The notes under the pieces were generated by a model. That model was not told the origin of the DNA, ran no database searches, and was given only the letters and a program-made list of their open reading frames with translations. A DNA stretch of 64,000 nt from Tepidiphilus olei (GTDB lineage: Bacteria > Pseudomonadota > Gammaproteobacteria > Burkholderiales > Rhodocyclaceae). Positions within the stretch are counted from its first letter, which is position 1; each line of letters opens with the position of its first letter. The DNA lies in NCBI RefSeq assembly GCF_006980705.1, contig NZ_SBHO01000003.1, positions 62,001 to 126,000 on the forward strand. Reading direction: 5' to 3'. Of this stretch, positions 47,102 to 58,303 are shown piece after piece. Both the position numbers and the translations under genes were made by a program.

Positions 47102-47758
47102 ATGGAACGGATCACGCTCGCGCTCTCCAAGGGGCGCATCTTCACCGAGACGCTGCCGCTGCTCGCGGCGGCCGGCATCGTGCCGCAAGATGACCCTGAA
47201 ACCTCGCGCCGGCTCATCCTCGAGACCAATCGCCCCGAGGTGCGGCTGCTGATCGTGCGCGCCACCGACGTGCCCACCTACGTCCAGTATGGGGCGGCGG
47301 ACCTGGGCATCGCCGGACGGGACGTGCTGCTCGAACACGGCGGGCAGGGGCTGTATCAGCCGCTCGACCTGCGCATCGCCCGCTGCCGGCTGTGCGTGGC
47401 CGTGCCCGAGGGGTTCGACTATGCCGCGGCGGTGCGGCTCGGCAGCCGCATCCGCGTGGCGACCAAGTACCTCAAGACCGCCAAGGCGCATTTCGCCGCC
47501 AAGGGGGTGCACGTCGATCTCATCAAGCTCTACGGCTCGATGGAACTCGCGCCCTTGGTCGGGCTGGCCGACGCCATCGTCGATCTCGTTTCTTCGGGCA
47601 ACACGCTGCGGGCCAATCGCCTGGTCGAGGTCGAGGAAATCATGCCCATTTCCAGTCGTCTGATCGTCAACCAGGCCGCCTTGAAACTGAAGCACGCCTT
47701 GGTACAACCGGTCATCGACACCTTCGCGGAGACGCTCCATGACCAGCCAGATGCCTGA
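47102..47758 (+). CDS. hisG: ATP phosphoribosyltransferase catalytic subunit, short form
   Basis: HisG starts histidine synthesis from ATP and PRPP. The 218-residue protein is the short form, without the C-terminal ACT-like domain, so it needs a HisZ partner for regulation; no hisZ lies in the window. Motifs include [34 protein letters not shown] and [17 protein letters not shown]. It overlaps hisD by 20 bases. Confidence 0.96.
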   Translation: MERITLALSKGRIFTETLPLLAAAGIVPQDDPETSRRLILETNRPEVRLLIVRATDVPTYVQYGAADLGIAGRDVLLEHGGQGLYQPLDLRIARCRLCVAVPEGFDYAAAVRLGSRIRVATKYLKTAKAHFAAKGVHVDLIKLYGSMELAPLVGLADAIVDLVSSGNTLRANRLVEVEEIMPISSRLIVNQAALKLKHALVQPVIDTFAETLHDQPDA

Positions 47759-49067
47759 TTCGTCCGCCGCGCGCATCCGCCGGCTGGACGTGCGCGATCC
47801 CGAGTTCTTCGCCCGGCTCGATGCGCTGCTCGCCTTCGAGGCGCAGACGGATGAGGCCGTCGCTCGTGCCGTCGACGAGATCCTGCGCGCGGTGCGCACC
47901 ACGGGCGATACGGCGGTACTCGAGTATACCCGCCGCTTCGATGGCCTGACCGTGACCCACATGGCCGAGCTGGAACTGCCCAAGTCGGCGCTCGCCGAGG
48001 CCTTCGCCGCGCTGCCCGCCGAGCAGAAAGACGCCCTGGTGCGTGCCGCCGAGCGCATCGAAACCTTCCACGAGCGGCAAAAGCTCGAAGGCTGGGTGAT
48101 CGAGGAAGCGGACGGCACGCGCCTGGGGCAGAAAGTGACGCCGCTCGATCGCGTCGGCCTCTACGTGCCTGGTGGCCGCGCCGCCTATCCCAGCTCGGTG
48201 CTGATGAATGCCATCCCGGCCAAAGTGGCCGGCGTGGGCGAGCTCATCATGACCGTGCCCACGCCGCGCGGCGAGAAGAATCCCCTGGTGCTCGCCGCGG
48301 CGCACCTCACCGGGGTCGATCGCGTCTTCACCATCGGCGGAGCGCAGGCGGTCGGGGCGCTCGCCTATGGAACCCAGACGATTCCTCAAGTCGACAAGAT
48401 CGTCGGCCCCGGCAACGCCTACGTGGCCGAAGCCAAGCGGCGCGTCTTCGGCGTGGTGGGCATCGACATGGTGGCGGGGCCCTCCGAAGTCCTGATCCTG
48501 TCGGACGGTTCGGGCGATCCCGCCTGGGTGGCGATGGATCTCTTCGCCCAGGCCGAGCACGACGAACTCGCCCAGGCGATCCTGGTGAGCACGCAGGCGG
48601 ATTTTCTCGAGGCGGTGGCCGAGGCCATCGAGCGGTTGCTGCCGACGATGCCGCGCCGCGAAGTGATCGCCGCTTCGCTCGCCCATCGCGGGGCGCTCAT
48701 CCGGGTGGATGATCTGGAGCAGGCGGTGGCGATCGCCAACCGCATCGCGCCCGAACACCTCGAACTCGCCCTCGAAGATCCGGAACCCTGGGCCGACAAG
48801 ATTCGCCATGCCGGGGCAATCTTCCTCGGTCACTGGTCGGTAGAGGCGATCGGCGACTACTGCGCTGGGCCCAACCACGTGCTGCCGACGATGCGCAGCG
48901 CCCGTTTTTCCTCGCCGCTGGGGGTCTACGATTTCCAAAAGCGCACGAGCCTGGTTGCCGTGTCGCGCGCCGGTGCGCAAAAGCTCGCGCCCATCGCCGC
49001 CACGCTTGCCCAAGGCGAAGGGCTCATGGCGCACGCGCGTTCGGCGCAGATGCGCATTTTGCCTTGA
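47739..49067 (+). CDS. hisD: Histidinol dehydrogenase
   Basis: HisD oxidises histidinol to histidine in two NAD-dependent steps. The 442-residue protein has [33 protein letters not shown] and FAQAEHDE with catalytic and zinc residues. It ends 28 bases before hicB; in most betaproteobacteria hisC would come next on the same strand. Confidence 0.96.
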   Translation: MTSQMPDSSAARIRRLDVRDPEFFARLDALLAFEAQTDEAVARAVDEILRAVRTTGDTAVLEYTRRFDGLTVTHMAELELPKSALAEAFAALPAEQKDALVRAAERIETFHERQKLEGWVIEEADGTRLGQKVTPLDRVGLYVPGGRAAYPSSVLMNAIPAKVAGVGELIMTVPTPRGEKNPLVLAAAHLTGVDRVFTIGGAQAVGALAYGTQTIPQVDKIVGPGNAYVAEAKRRVFGVVGIDMVAGPSEVLILSDGSGDPAWVAMDLFAQAEHDELAQAILVSTQADFLEAVAEAIERLLPTMPRREVIAASLAHRGALIRVDDLEQAVAIANRIAPEHLELALEDPEPWADKIRHAGAIFLGHWSVEAIGDYCAGPNHVLPTMRSARFSSPLGVYDFQKRTSLVAVSRAGAQKLAPIAATLAQGEGLMAHARSAQMRILP

Positions 49068-49095
49068 TGGCGTGAGAACCGATGAGGAAGGATCG

Positions 49096-49347
49096 ATGGA
49101 ACTATCCGCTGTTTTGACTCCGGCGCCGGAAGGGGGCTATGTGGCATTCAACCCCGAAACCGGCACGACGACGCAGGGCGAAACCATCGAAGAGGCTTTG
49201 GCCAACTTGCGTGAGGCGACGGCGCTCTACCTGGAGGAATTTCCCCTGGCCGTTGCCGGGCGGCCATTGCTGACGACGTTCGACGTGTGTCACTTTCAGA
49301 AGGCGACAGCACGAAATATCAAAAGTCGACCGCACGGTCTTTTCTGA
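49096..49347 (+). CDS. hicB: HicB-type antitoxin, C-terminus replaced by transposon sequence
   Basis: A small HicB antitoxin: LTPAPEGGYVAFNPETGTTTQGETIEEALA followed by NLREATALYLEE is the HicB fold that binds and blocks HicA (the motif is cut in two here for length). A good site, GAGGAAGG, precedes ATG 49096. Residues 1-64 are native; from Cys65 on the reading frame runs into the transposon end and adds CHFQKATARNIKSRPHGLF. The native protein would end PEHA after Val64, 68 residues in all. The fold itself is complete, so it may still be active, but hicA is now 9 kb away. Confidence 0.85.
   Translation: MELSAVLTPAPEGGYVAFNPETGTTTQGETIEEALANLREATALYLEEFPLAVAGRPLLTTFDVCHFQKATARNIKSRPHGLF
49288..49313 (+). 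repeat. Left terminal inverted repeat of the transposon
   Basis: TGTCACTTTCAGAAGGCGAC begins the element; over 25 bases it matches the right end at 21 positions. A second similar block, TATCAAAAGTCGACCGCACG (49317-49336), is one of the internal TniA-binding repeats expected in this family. Confidence 0.93.
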
Positions 49348-49351
49348 CGTT

Positions 49352-49389
49352 GGAGTCGCCTCAGAAAACGGAAAATAAAGCACGCTAAG
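49352..49389. repeat. Tn21-type 38-bp inverted repeat, internal remnant
   Basis: This 38-bp segment (starts GGAGTCGCCTCAGAAAACGG, ends GCACGCTAAG) is nearly identical to the terminal repeat of Tn21-group (Tn3 family) transposons. It stands alone: no Tn3-type tnpA is present and no partner copy lies beyond merE. It is a relic showing that the mer module came from a Tn21-like element. Confidence 0.8.
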
Positions 49390-49405
49390 GCGTAGTTCCC
49401 TCGGG

Positions 49406-49840
49406 CTACACCGCGTCCGCACTGCGCGGTTCTTTCTTCCCTTGCAGTGACGCAATCAGCGGGCAGGAAACGTTCCCCTTCCGCGCATGGCAGGCGCACA
49501 CCAAATCAGACAGCACGGCCTCCATGCGCGCCAGGTCAGCCATCCTCTCGCGCACGTCCTTGAGCTTGTGCTCGGCCAGGCTGCTGGCTTCCTCGCAATG
49601 GGTGCCATCCTCCAGTTTCAGGAGCTGGCCGACCTCATCCAGGCTGAAACCCAGGCGCTGGGCGGACTTCACGAACTTCACCCGCGCCACGTCCGCCAGA
49701 CCATAGCGGCGGATGCTCCCGTAGGGCCGCTCCGGCTGGGGCAGTAGGCCCTTGAGCTGATAGAAGCGGATCGTCTCCACGTTCACCCCGGCGGCCTTGG
49801 CGAAGGCCCCGATGGTCAGATTCTCTTGAGCGTTCTCCAT
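49406..49840 (-). CDS. merR: Mercury-responsive regulator MerR
   Basis: A 144-residue MerR dimer that represses merT onward without Hg(II) and twists the promoter open with it. The N-terminal winged helix ([20 protein letters not shown]) is followed by the dimer helix and the three Hg ligands Cys82, Cys117 and Cys126 ([17 protein letters not shown]). It is divergent from merT and controls its own gene from the shared operator. Confidence 0.97.
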   Translation of the reverse strand: MENAQENLTIGAFAKAAGVNVETIRFYQLKGLLPQPERPYGSIRRYGLADVARVKFVKSAQRLGFSLDEVGQLLKLEDGTHCEEASSLAEHKLKDVRERMADLARMEAVLSDLVCACHARKGNVSCPLIASLQGKKEPRSADAV

Positions 49841-49845
49841 GGTGC

Positions 49846-49876
49846 TTGACTCCGTAGTTGACTACGGAAGTAATGT
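49846..49876 (+). promoter_or_regulatory. mer operator/promoter
   Basis: TTGACT (-35, 49846-49851) and TAATGT (-10, 49871-49876) are separated by 19 bases, the overlong spacer that makes mer promoters MerR-dependent. The spacer contains the MerR dyad CCGTAGT-TG-ACTACGG (49852-49867). Confidence 0.92.
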
Positions 49877-49911
49877 TACAGCATCAAGCGAAGTCCCGGA
49901 AGGAGAACCTT

Positions 49912-50262
49912 ATGTCGGAACTCAAGAACGGCCGCGGCGCACTGGCGACCGGCGGCATCGCGGCCGTCCTCGCCTCGGCCTGTTGCCTCGGCCCCCTCGT
50001 CCTGGTCGCGCTCGGCTTCTCGGGCGCGTGGATCGGCAACCTGACCGTGCTGGAGCCGTACCGGCCGATCTTCATCGGCGCGGCACTCGTCGCGCTGTTC
50101 TTCGCCTGGCGCAGCATCTTCCGACCGGCCCATGCCTGCAAGCCGGGCGACGTCTGCGCCGTGCCCCAAGTGCGGACGGCCTACAAGGTGATTTTCTGGG
50201 TCGTGGCCGCCCTGGTTCTGGTTGCCCTCGCTTTCCCCTACATCCTGCCGCTGTTCTATTGA
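49912..50262 (+). CDS. merT: Mercuric ion transport protein MerT
   Basis: A 116-residue inner-membrane protein with three helices. It passes Hg(II) from MerP to MerA. The vicinal pair Cys24-Cys25 lies in the first helix (ASACCLGPL) and two further cysteines (Cys76, Cys82) lie in the cytoplasmic loop HACKPGDVCAV. ATG 49912 follows AAGGAGAACCTT; an upstream in-frame ATG falls in the promoter. Confidence 0.97.
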   Translation: MSELKNGRGALATGGIAAVLASACCLGPLVLVALGFSGAWIGNLTVLEPYRPIFIGAALVALFFAWRSIFRPAHACKPGDVCAVPQVRTAYKVIFWVVAALVLVALAFPYILPLFY

Positions 50263-50275
50263 AAGGAGAATTGCC

Positions 50276-52253
<1,978 letters not shown>

Positions 52254-52267
52254 AAGGAGATGGAACC

Positions 52268-52906
52268 ATGAAGCTCGCCCCATATATTTTAGAACGTCTC
52301 ACTTCGGTCAATCGTACCAATGGTACTGCGGATCTCTTGGTCCCGCTACTGCGGGAACTCGCCAAGGGGCGTCCGGTTTCACGAACGACACTTGCCGGGA
52401 TTCTCGACTGGCCCGCTGAGCGAGTGGCCGCCGTACTCGAACAGGCCACCAGTACCGAATATGACAAAGATGGGAACATCATCGGCTACGGCCTCACCTT
52501 GCGCGAGACTTCGTATGTCTTTGAAATTGACGACCGCCGTCTGTATGCCTGGTGCGCGCTGGACACCTTGATATTTCCGGCGCTGATCGGCCGTACAGCT
52601 CGCGTCTCATCGCATTGCGCTGCAACCGGAGCACCCGTTTCACTCACGGTTTCACCCAGCGAGATACAGGCTGTCGAACCTGCCGGCATGGCGGTGTCCT
52701 TGGTATTGCCGCAGGAAGCAGCCGACGTTCGTCAGTCCTTCTGTTGCCATGTACATTTCTTTGCATCTGTCCCGACGGCGGAAGACTGGGCCTCCAAGCA
52801 TCAAGGATTGGAAGGATTGGCGATCGTCAGTGTCCACGAGGCTTTCGGCTTGGGCCAGGAGTTTAATCGACATCTGTTGCAGACCATGTCATCTAGGACA
52901 CCGTGA
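52268..52906 (+). CDS. merB: Organomercurial lyase MerB
   Basis: A 212-residue alkylmercury lyase that cleaves carbon-mercury bonds, widening resistance to methyl- and phenylmercury. The catalytic triad Cys96, Asp99 and Cys159 is visible ([21 protein letters not shown]). It lies between merA and merD, an order known from broad-spectrum mer operons. Its base composition is visibly less GC-rich than merA, so it was probably added to the operon separately. Confidence 0.96.
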
Positions 52907-53017
52907 TCGGATATCGACCCAATGTTCTACGGCACCGGCATCGGATTCGCAGCGCGCGGATTGAACTCGGCGAAACGGTATATGCATTGCCGTGAACCGA
53001 CCAAAAGGAGGTGTTCG

Positions 53018-53383
53018 ATGAACGCCTACACGGTGTCCCGGCTGGCCCTTGATGCCGGGGTGAGCGTGCATATCGTGCGCGACTACCTGCTGCGCGGATT
53101 GCTGCGGCCAGTCGCCTGCACCACGGGTGGCTACGGCCTGTTCGATGACGCCGCCTTGCAGCGACTGTGCTTCGTGCGGGCCGCCTTCGAGGCGGGCATC
53201 GGCCTCGGCGCATTGGCGCGGCTGTGCCGGGCGCTGGATGCGGCGAACTGCGATGAAACTGCCGCGCAGCTTGCTGTGCTGCGTCAGTTCGTCGAACGCC
53301 GGCGCGAAGCGTTGGCCAATCTGGAAGTGCAGTTGGCCGCCATGCCGACCGCGCCGGCACAGCATGCGGAGAGTTTGCCATGA
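53018..53383 (+). CDS. merD: Mercury resistance co-regulator MerD
   Basis: A 121-residue MerR-like protein with an N-terminal helix-turn-helix ([21 protein letters not shown]) that competes with MerR at the operator to switch the operon off. The three Hg ligands of MerR are not conserved as a set. AAAAGGAGG precedes ATG 53018. The 111 bases after merB hold no gene. Confidence 0.95.
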   Translation: MNAYTVSRLALDAGVSVHIVRDYLLRGLLRPVACTTGGYGLFDDAALQRLCFVRAAFEAGIGLGALARLCRALDAANCDETAAQLAVLRQFVERRREALANLEVQLAAMPTAPAQHAESLP

Positions 53384-53616
53384 ACAGCCCCGAGCGCATG
53401 CCGGCCGAGACGCACAAACCGATCACCGGCTACCTGTGGGGCGCGCTGGCCGTGCTCACCTGTCCCTGCCATTTGCCGATTCTCGCCATTGTGCTGGCCG
53501 GCACGACGGCCGGCGCGTTCATCGGAGAGTACTGGGGTATCGCAGCCCTCACGCTGACCGGTTTGTTCGTCCTGTCTGTGACACGACTGCTGCGGGCCTT
53601 CAAAGATCGATCATGA
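53380..53616 (+). CDS. merE: Broad-spectrum mercury transporter MerE
   Basis: A 78-residue protein with two membrane helices and the cysteine pair CPCHLP. MerE can carry both Hg(II) and methylmercury inward, which fits the presence of merB. Start overlaps the merD stop by four bases. Confidence 0.94.
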   Translation: MNSPERMPAETHKPITGYLWGALAVLTCPCHLPILAIVLAGTTAGAFIGEYWGIAALTLTGLFVLSVTRLLRAFKDRS

Positions 53617-53668
53617 GCGCTTCCCATTGAGACAAACCACGCTGTCGCTACGTTGCCTCATGCCGGCA

Positions 53669-54283
53669 TCAAATTCGGCTGAGTAGCTTCTCGCCATCTG
53701 GACGTAGCTCACCCTTGGGTGAAACATGCCGATACAGGGTCTGCCGCGTGACGCCAAGTTCCTGGCACAGGTCGCCGACCTTGGTCTCTGGCTGACCCAT
53801 TGCCGCCATCGCCAGCCGCAGCTTGGCGGCGGTCATCTTGAACGGCCGGCCGCCTTTCCGGCCGCGTGCCCGTGCTGAGGCCAGGCCCGCCACGGTGCGC
53901 TCGGCGATCAACTCGCGCTCGAACTCGGCCAGCGCGGCGAAGATACCGAAGACCAGCTTGCCGGCGGCGGTCGTGGTGTCAATGGCCGCGCCGTGCCCGG
54001 TCAGCACCTTGAGGCCGATGCCGCGTCCGGTCAGGTCATGGACGGTATTGATCAGATGGCGCAGGTCGCGCCCGAGCCGATCCAGTTTCCAAACGACCAA
54101 CGTGTCGCCTGGCCGTAGTGCCTTCAGACAGCTCGCCAGACCGGGACGATCCTCGCGTTTTCCGGACGCTTGGTCTTCATAGAGATGCGCCGGATCAACA
54201 CCGGCCGCGACCAGCGCATCGCGCTGCAAGTCCGTCGCCTGGGAGCCATCCGCCTTCGATACTCGCATGTAGCCAATCAGCAT
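53669..54283 (-). CDS. tniR: Serine resolvase TniR
   Basis: A 204-residue resolvase/invertase with nucleophile Ser9 (IGYMRVSKADGSQ), catalytic segment LDRLGRDLRHL and a C-terminal helix-turn-helix (LCQELGVTRQTLYRHV). It resolves the cointegrate produced by TniA at the res site immediately upstream. Intact length. Confidence 0.96.
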   Translation of the reverse strand: MLIGYMRVSKADGSQATDLQRDALVAAGVDPAHLYEDQASGKREDRPGLASCLKALRPGDTLVVWKLDRLGRDLRHLINTVHDLTGRGIGLKVLTGHGAAIDTTTAAGKLVFGIFAALAEFERELIAERTVAGLASARARGRKGGRPFKMTAAKLRLAMAAMGQPETKVGDLCQELGVTRQTLYRHVSPKGELRPDGEKLLSRI

Positions 54284-54291
54284 CTTGTACC

Positions 54292-54416
54292 TGTCACATA
54301 TACGTTCGATTATGTGACAGTGTGAGCCAGAAAGTTCTCGCCGTCAAAAACTGTCACTTAACCCGTCATTTAGTCTAAGACCTGCAAACGGCCATTCAGG
54401 CTCGTAATGTGACAAA
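54292..54416. other. res resolution site of the transposon
   Basis: TGTCACATA (54292-54300) and TATGTGACA (54311-54319) form the palindromic subsite I, and further TGTCAC-type half sites follow at 54352-54360 and, inverted, near 54404-54412, reaching into the end of tniQ. This is the arrangement expected for TniR binding. Confidence 0.75.
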
Positions 54417-55561
54417 AACTCCGGCGGGATGCCCTCCTTGGTGAACGTGGCGCGCAAACGTTCCAGGGATTCGGGGTCGCGTCGCCCGTAGGACGCCAGT
54501 GTGAACAGCAAGCGGGCCGTCTCCGGGTTGTGTCGCGCTTCAATGATGGCCTCATCGATGGCCTGGGCTGCTCGTTGCCAGTGGTTGATGGGTTCCGGCT
54601 TCGGCACCTTCGCCGGCAGGCCGTTGGTGAAACCAGTGTGCGGCTCCGTCTGAAACAGCGCGGCCTGTTCCCCGCGCGGGATCAGCGCCTTTGACTCGAT
54701 CAGCGTGATGGCGGTGGCCGCCGCCTCCAGCATCTGCCACTGCACCGCCGGGGCCAGAATCTCGTAGGGACGCCACAGACTCTGCCCGGCGCGCAGCGGA
54801 TGGCCGCAGCGCTCCCAGACATGGCGGATGCTCGCCGAGCAACTGCCGCAGTGCGAGAGCGGCGTGTTCAGCTCATCAAGCAGGGTGCGCAGCAGCCGGA
54901 ACCACAAGCCGGCGTGGACACGCCGACGCGGCAGCTCCACAAAACCCGTCGTCAGCGCCTGCCAGGTGCGCCGGTCCATGCAGGCGATTGCGTCATCGGC
55001 AGGGCGCGGCGCAGCATCGGCGATTTCCCACTGAAGATACCGGCCGGGCATGCCCCAGTAGGACTCCAGCCAGCAGCCATGCTGCGGGCAGCTCAGCATC
55101 AAGGGGAGCTGCCAGACGAGTAGCACAGCTTGATTCGTTGGATCGTTCAGACACTGCGGACACGCCCGGCGAATCGTCTGGCTCGGTAGCCAGGCACGCC
55201 AGCGAGTGATGGACCGCACCTTGCGGGTGCGCTTGGGCAGGAGCACCGCGCATTGGAATGTATAGGTTTCCAAGGCTGCTGGTACCGAATCGTCGAGACT
55301 GTCGAGCAGCCACGGCACCCAGCCTGCAAGACTCATGCTGCGCAACCGCTCCAGCTCGACGCCACTGCGCTGGCAGAGCGCCGTCAGCAACGACAAGGAT
55401 GGTGCGGTATCCAGGTCATCAAGTTGGCTGTGACCAAGATCGTGGGCCAGCAGCTCGTGCACGTCCATCTGGTAGCAGGCGGCGACCCGGTTGAGCCATG
55501 AGGACAGGGCTTCGCCTTCCTTGGGTGCCGGATGCAGCGGCCAGCGCGGCGCGGACTTCAC
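54344..55561 (-). CDS. tniQ: Transposition protein TniQ
   Basis: A 405-residue TniQ/TnsD-like protein with an N-terminal zinc-binding region (CPQC..., SCPQHGCW) and a second cysteine pair (HCGSC). TniQ is needed for transposition of Tn5053/Tn402 elements and is thought to act in target choice. GTG 55561 overlaps the tniB stop (GTGA). Confidence 0.95.
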   Translation of the reverse strand: MKSAPRWPLHPAPKEGEALSSWLNRVAACYQMDVHELLAHDLGHSQLDDLDTAPSLSLLTALCQRSGVELERLRSMSLAGWVPWLLDSLDDSVPAALETYTFQCAVLLPKRTRKVRSITRWRAWLPSQTIRRACPQCLNDPTNQAVLLVWQLPLMLSCPQHGCWLESYWGMPGRYLQWEIADAAPRPADDAIACMDRRTWQALTTGFVELPRRRVHAGLWFRLLRTLLDELNTPLSHCGSCSASIRHVWERCGHPLRAGQSLWRPYEILAPAVQWQMLEAAATAITLIESKALIPRGEQAALFQTEPHTGFTNGLPAKVPKPEPINHWQRAAQAIDEAIIEARHNPETARLLFTLASYGRRDPESLERLRATFTKEGIPPEFLSHYEPEWPFAGLRLNDGLSDSF

Positions 55562-56466
55562 ATCAGTTCCCGCTCGAACTGTCGCCGCCGCTCACTGGGG
55601 CCGATGTAGTCGGCCATGCTGAGCGTGCGGTGGTTGATCGCTTCCTCGCCACTCTCCACGGCGGCGACGGCCGCCGCCACCAGCAGATGTGCAAGCTCGC
55701 CGATGGTGCCTTCGCTCCGGGTGAGCAGGTAGCGGGCCATGTCCAGCGTGGCAATCGGGGATGGCCGCCGTAGCGGGAGTGACGCCGCGAAGCTGGCCAG
55801 CAGCGAGCAGCAGTCCTCATTGGCCTCCCACGGCGGCAGCAGCATCGGCTCGAAGCGGTTTTCCAACTGATCGTCCGAACGGATGGCCAGGTACGCCTCG
55901 CGGGTGCCGACCCCGACCAGGGGGATACGCAGCTCGTTGCCGAGGAAGCGCAGCAGGTTGAGGAACTCGCGCCGGTTAACGCTGTTGCCAGCCAGTACAT
56001 TGTGCAGTTCGTCGATCACCAGCATGCGCACGCCGACCTTGCGCAGCAGGGCCAGCGCCAGTTGCTCCATTTCCGGCAGCCGTGGGCGCGGGCGCAGCGG
56101 CGCGCCCATCGCAGCCAGCAGCGCGACATAGAAGCGGATCACCGATGGCTCTGACGGCATCTGCACGACCAGCACCGGGATATGTTCTTGGTCAGCGTCG
56201 GTGCCGACCGGGTGCGCCCGCCGGAATTTCTCGACGATCATCGACTTGCCGTTGTTGGTGGGGCCGACCAGCAGCAGGTTTGGCATGCGTTGCTTGTTCG
56301 GCCACGCATACAGAGTTTCCAGCCGGTTCAGCGCCTCGACCGCGCGCGGGTAGCCGATCCAGCGGTCGGCGCGAATGCGCTGGATGCGCTCGTCTGCCGG
56401 CAGCCTGGCCAAACCCTGTGCCGCTGGCAGCAGGTGGGACAGGTCAATGACGGGATATTCGTCCAC
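55558..56466 (-). CDS. tniB: Transposition ATPase TniB
   Basis: A 302-residue AAA+ ATPase, TnsC/MuB-like, that helps choose the target and activates TniA. Walker A GPTNNGKS and Walker B MLVIDELHNV are intact. I chose the GTG at 56466 (start of MDEYPVIDLS) because it gives the family length of 302; a GTG three codons earlier is also possible. Confidence 0.94.
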   Translation of the reverse strand: MDEYPVIDLSHLLPAAQGLARLPADERIQRIRADRWIGYPRAVEALNRLETLYAWPNKQRMPNLLLVGPTNNGKSMIVEKFRRAHPVGTDADQEHIPVLVVQMPSEPSVIRFYVALLAAMGAPLRPRPRLPEMEQLALALLRKVGVRMLVIDELHNVLAGNSVNRREFLNLLRFLGNELRIPLVGVGTREAYLAIRSDDQLENRFEPMLLPPWEANEDCCSLLASFAASLPLRRPSPIATLDMARYLLTRSEGTIGELAHLLVAAAVAAVESGEEAINHRTLSMADYIGPSERRRQFERELM

Positions 56467-56468
56467 GG

Positions 56469-58148
56469 CTACCACTCCTCGATCTGATCGAACGGTTTGG
56501 CCGGCGGCAGGTTGTCTGCCTGCGGGTCAGCCATGTCCACATCCGGCGGTATGGGCTTGGCCGGTGGCTCCGACGTCTTGAGGTGCTGGCGGCGATCAGC
56601 GTCGCGCCGCGCCTTGCGCGTGGCCTTCTGGGCGGTGGTCACGATCTCGCGCATCTGCCCGATCATGCGGAACAGCGCCGACTCGTCCACCTGCTCGCGC
56701 CCGAGCTGACGCAATTTGGCCAGCGCCTGGCGTTGTTCCCAGAGGGTGACGGCCGGATGGGACAAGGTGCGGTAGTGGATCTCCAGATAGTGCTGACCTT
56801 CCGGTTCCAGTACCCAGATGCGGCTGATGTCGCGCGGATCGCGCCGGATCAGGAAGGCGGGCAAGCGCTCGCGCCGGGCAATCCACGGCTTGAGGGCGTC
56901 GGCGTAGTAGTGGATGTGGTCGATGACAAAGCCGGTGCGGGTCAGGGTGCGGCGGATCACCGGCAGGAAATCGACCAAAAACGCGGTGGGGCGGGTAACG
57001 ACGGCCGGGACGCCAACGCGCTCCACGGCCTCGGCCCAGCGCGCGGCCGGCGGCTGGAGCAGGCCGTTGTGCACGGAGCCGTGATAGGTGCCTACCGCCA
57101 ACGCGAGCCAGCGCTCCAGCTCGCGCAGCGTCAGGGTGGCCATCTTCTCGGAATCGTACTCGCCGCGCTGGCCGGGATTGGAGAAGGTCGTCCCCGGTAA
57201 TTCGTCGTGGATCATCTGCATCGCCGTGCCGATGATCCGTTCCACGATGCCGCCGTAGTGCGGCTGGCCTGGTGGGCGATAGTCCAGCCGGATGCCATGC
57301 TGTTCGCAGCCACGGCGCAGCGCTTCGCTTTTGAACTCGGCCGCGTTGTCCAGATAGAGCAGCCTGGGCTTGCCGCTCATCGGCCAGTCCATTTCCACAT
57401 TCAGCCCTTCCAGCCAGGGCCGCTTGTCGCAGGCGGCATGCGCGAGGCATAGGCCGACCGAGACGGCGGACGGCGCTTCCAGCGTGACCACCATGCCGAG
57501 TACGCAGCGCGTGAACACGTCGATGGCGAGGGTCAAATATGGGCGGCCAATCGGTTGCCGGTCGCGCTCGTCGACCACGATCAGGTCGATGACGGTGTGG
57601 TCGATCTGCACCTGTTCCAGCGGCATGGTGACTTCGGGCGGAATGCCACCCGCGCCTTGCAAGGGACGGGCAGCGTCCTGCCCGCCCCGGCTGCGGGCTA
57701 TTTTCGCCGGGTGTAGTCCGGCAATCCGCTGGGCCACGGTGTTGCGCGCCGGCACCGGCAGCTTCTGGGTTTTGCACGCCTGCGCGACTTCGCGGTGGAA
57801 CGCCGCCAGGCTGCGTTTCTGCTTGGTCAGGAAGCGCTTTTGCAGCAGCTCGCGGATGATGCGCTCGACCGGTTCCGGCAAGCGCCCCTTGCCTTTGCCG
57901 CCGCCGGATCGGCCGGGCGTCAGGTCTGTTACCAGGCCAGTACCCTGCCGGGCGCGACGGATCAGGACATATACCTGTCGCCGGGACAGGCCCAGCGCTT
58001 GGGCTGCCTCATCGGCGGCTTCATGCCCGACCACCTCAAGCGCTGCCAGTGGCCCGATGATTTCCGTCCGGTGCCGGGCTTGCGCCCATGCCTCGTCGGG
58101 CAGGGTGGCCACGCCTTGCGCGGCAATCGGTGGAGTGTCTGATGTCAT
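56469..58148 (-). CDS. tniA: DDE transposase TniA
   Basis: A 559-residue Mu-type transposase with an N-terminal helix-turn-helix (AAQALGLSRRQVYVLIRRA) and a retroviral-integrase-like core: D in QIDHTVIDLIV, D in YLDNAAEFKS and E in GGIVERIIGT. It binds the repeats at both ends and joins them to the target. ATG 58148 gives exactly the usual length; the frame stays open 31 codons further into the terminal repeats. Confidence 0.96.
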   Translation of the reverse strand: MTSDTPPIAAQGVATLPDEAWAQARHRTEIIGPLAALEVVGHEAADEAAQALGLSRRQVYVLIRRARQGTGLVTDLTPGRSGGGKGKGRLPEPVERIIRELLQKRFLTKQKRSLAAFHREVAQACKTQKLPVPARNTVAQRIAGLHPAKIARSRGGQDAARPLQGAGGIPPEVTMPLEQVQIDHTVIDLIVVDERDRQPIGRPYLTLAIDVFTRCVLGMVVTLEAPSAVSVGLCLAHAACDKRPWLEGLNVEMDWPMSGKPRLLYLDNAAEFKSEALRRGCEQHGIRLDYRPPGQPHYGGIVERIIGTAMQMIHDELPGTTFSNPGQRGEYDSEKMATLTLRELERWLALAVGTYHGSVHNGLLQPPAARWAEAVERVGVPAVVTRPTAFLVDFLPVIRRTLTRTGFVIDHIHYYADALKPWIARRERLPAFLIRRDPRDISRIWVLEPEGQHYLEIHYRTLSHPAVTLWEQRQALAKLRQLGREQVDESALFRMIGQMREIVTTAQKATRKARRDADRRQHLKTSEPPAKPIPPDVDMADPQADNLPPAKPFDQIEEW

Positions 58149-58265
58149 GCCCAAACCTCGCTTTGGTGCACACGAGTATTGAGCATAGTCGAGATTGGTG
58201 CAGACGACTCCTGATATTGGGCTGTCAGGAGCCGTATGCACACCAGGCGTTACATCCAGTCAGAT

Positions 58266-58291
58266 GGTGCGGTCGTCTTCTGAAAACGACA
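58266..58291 (-). repeat. Right terminal inverted repeat of the transposon
   Basis: Read inward on the minus strand it begins TGTCGTTTTCAGAAGACGAC. A second TniA-type repeat lies at 58197-58216 and an inverted one between them. ACGTG follows directly at 58292-58296. Confidence 0.95.
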
Positions 58292-58303
58292 ACGTGCCCG
58301 AAC

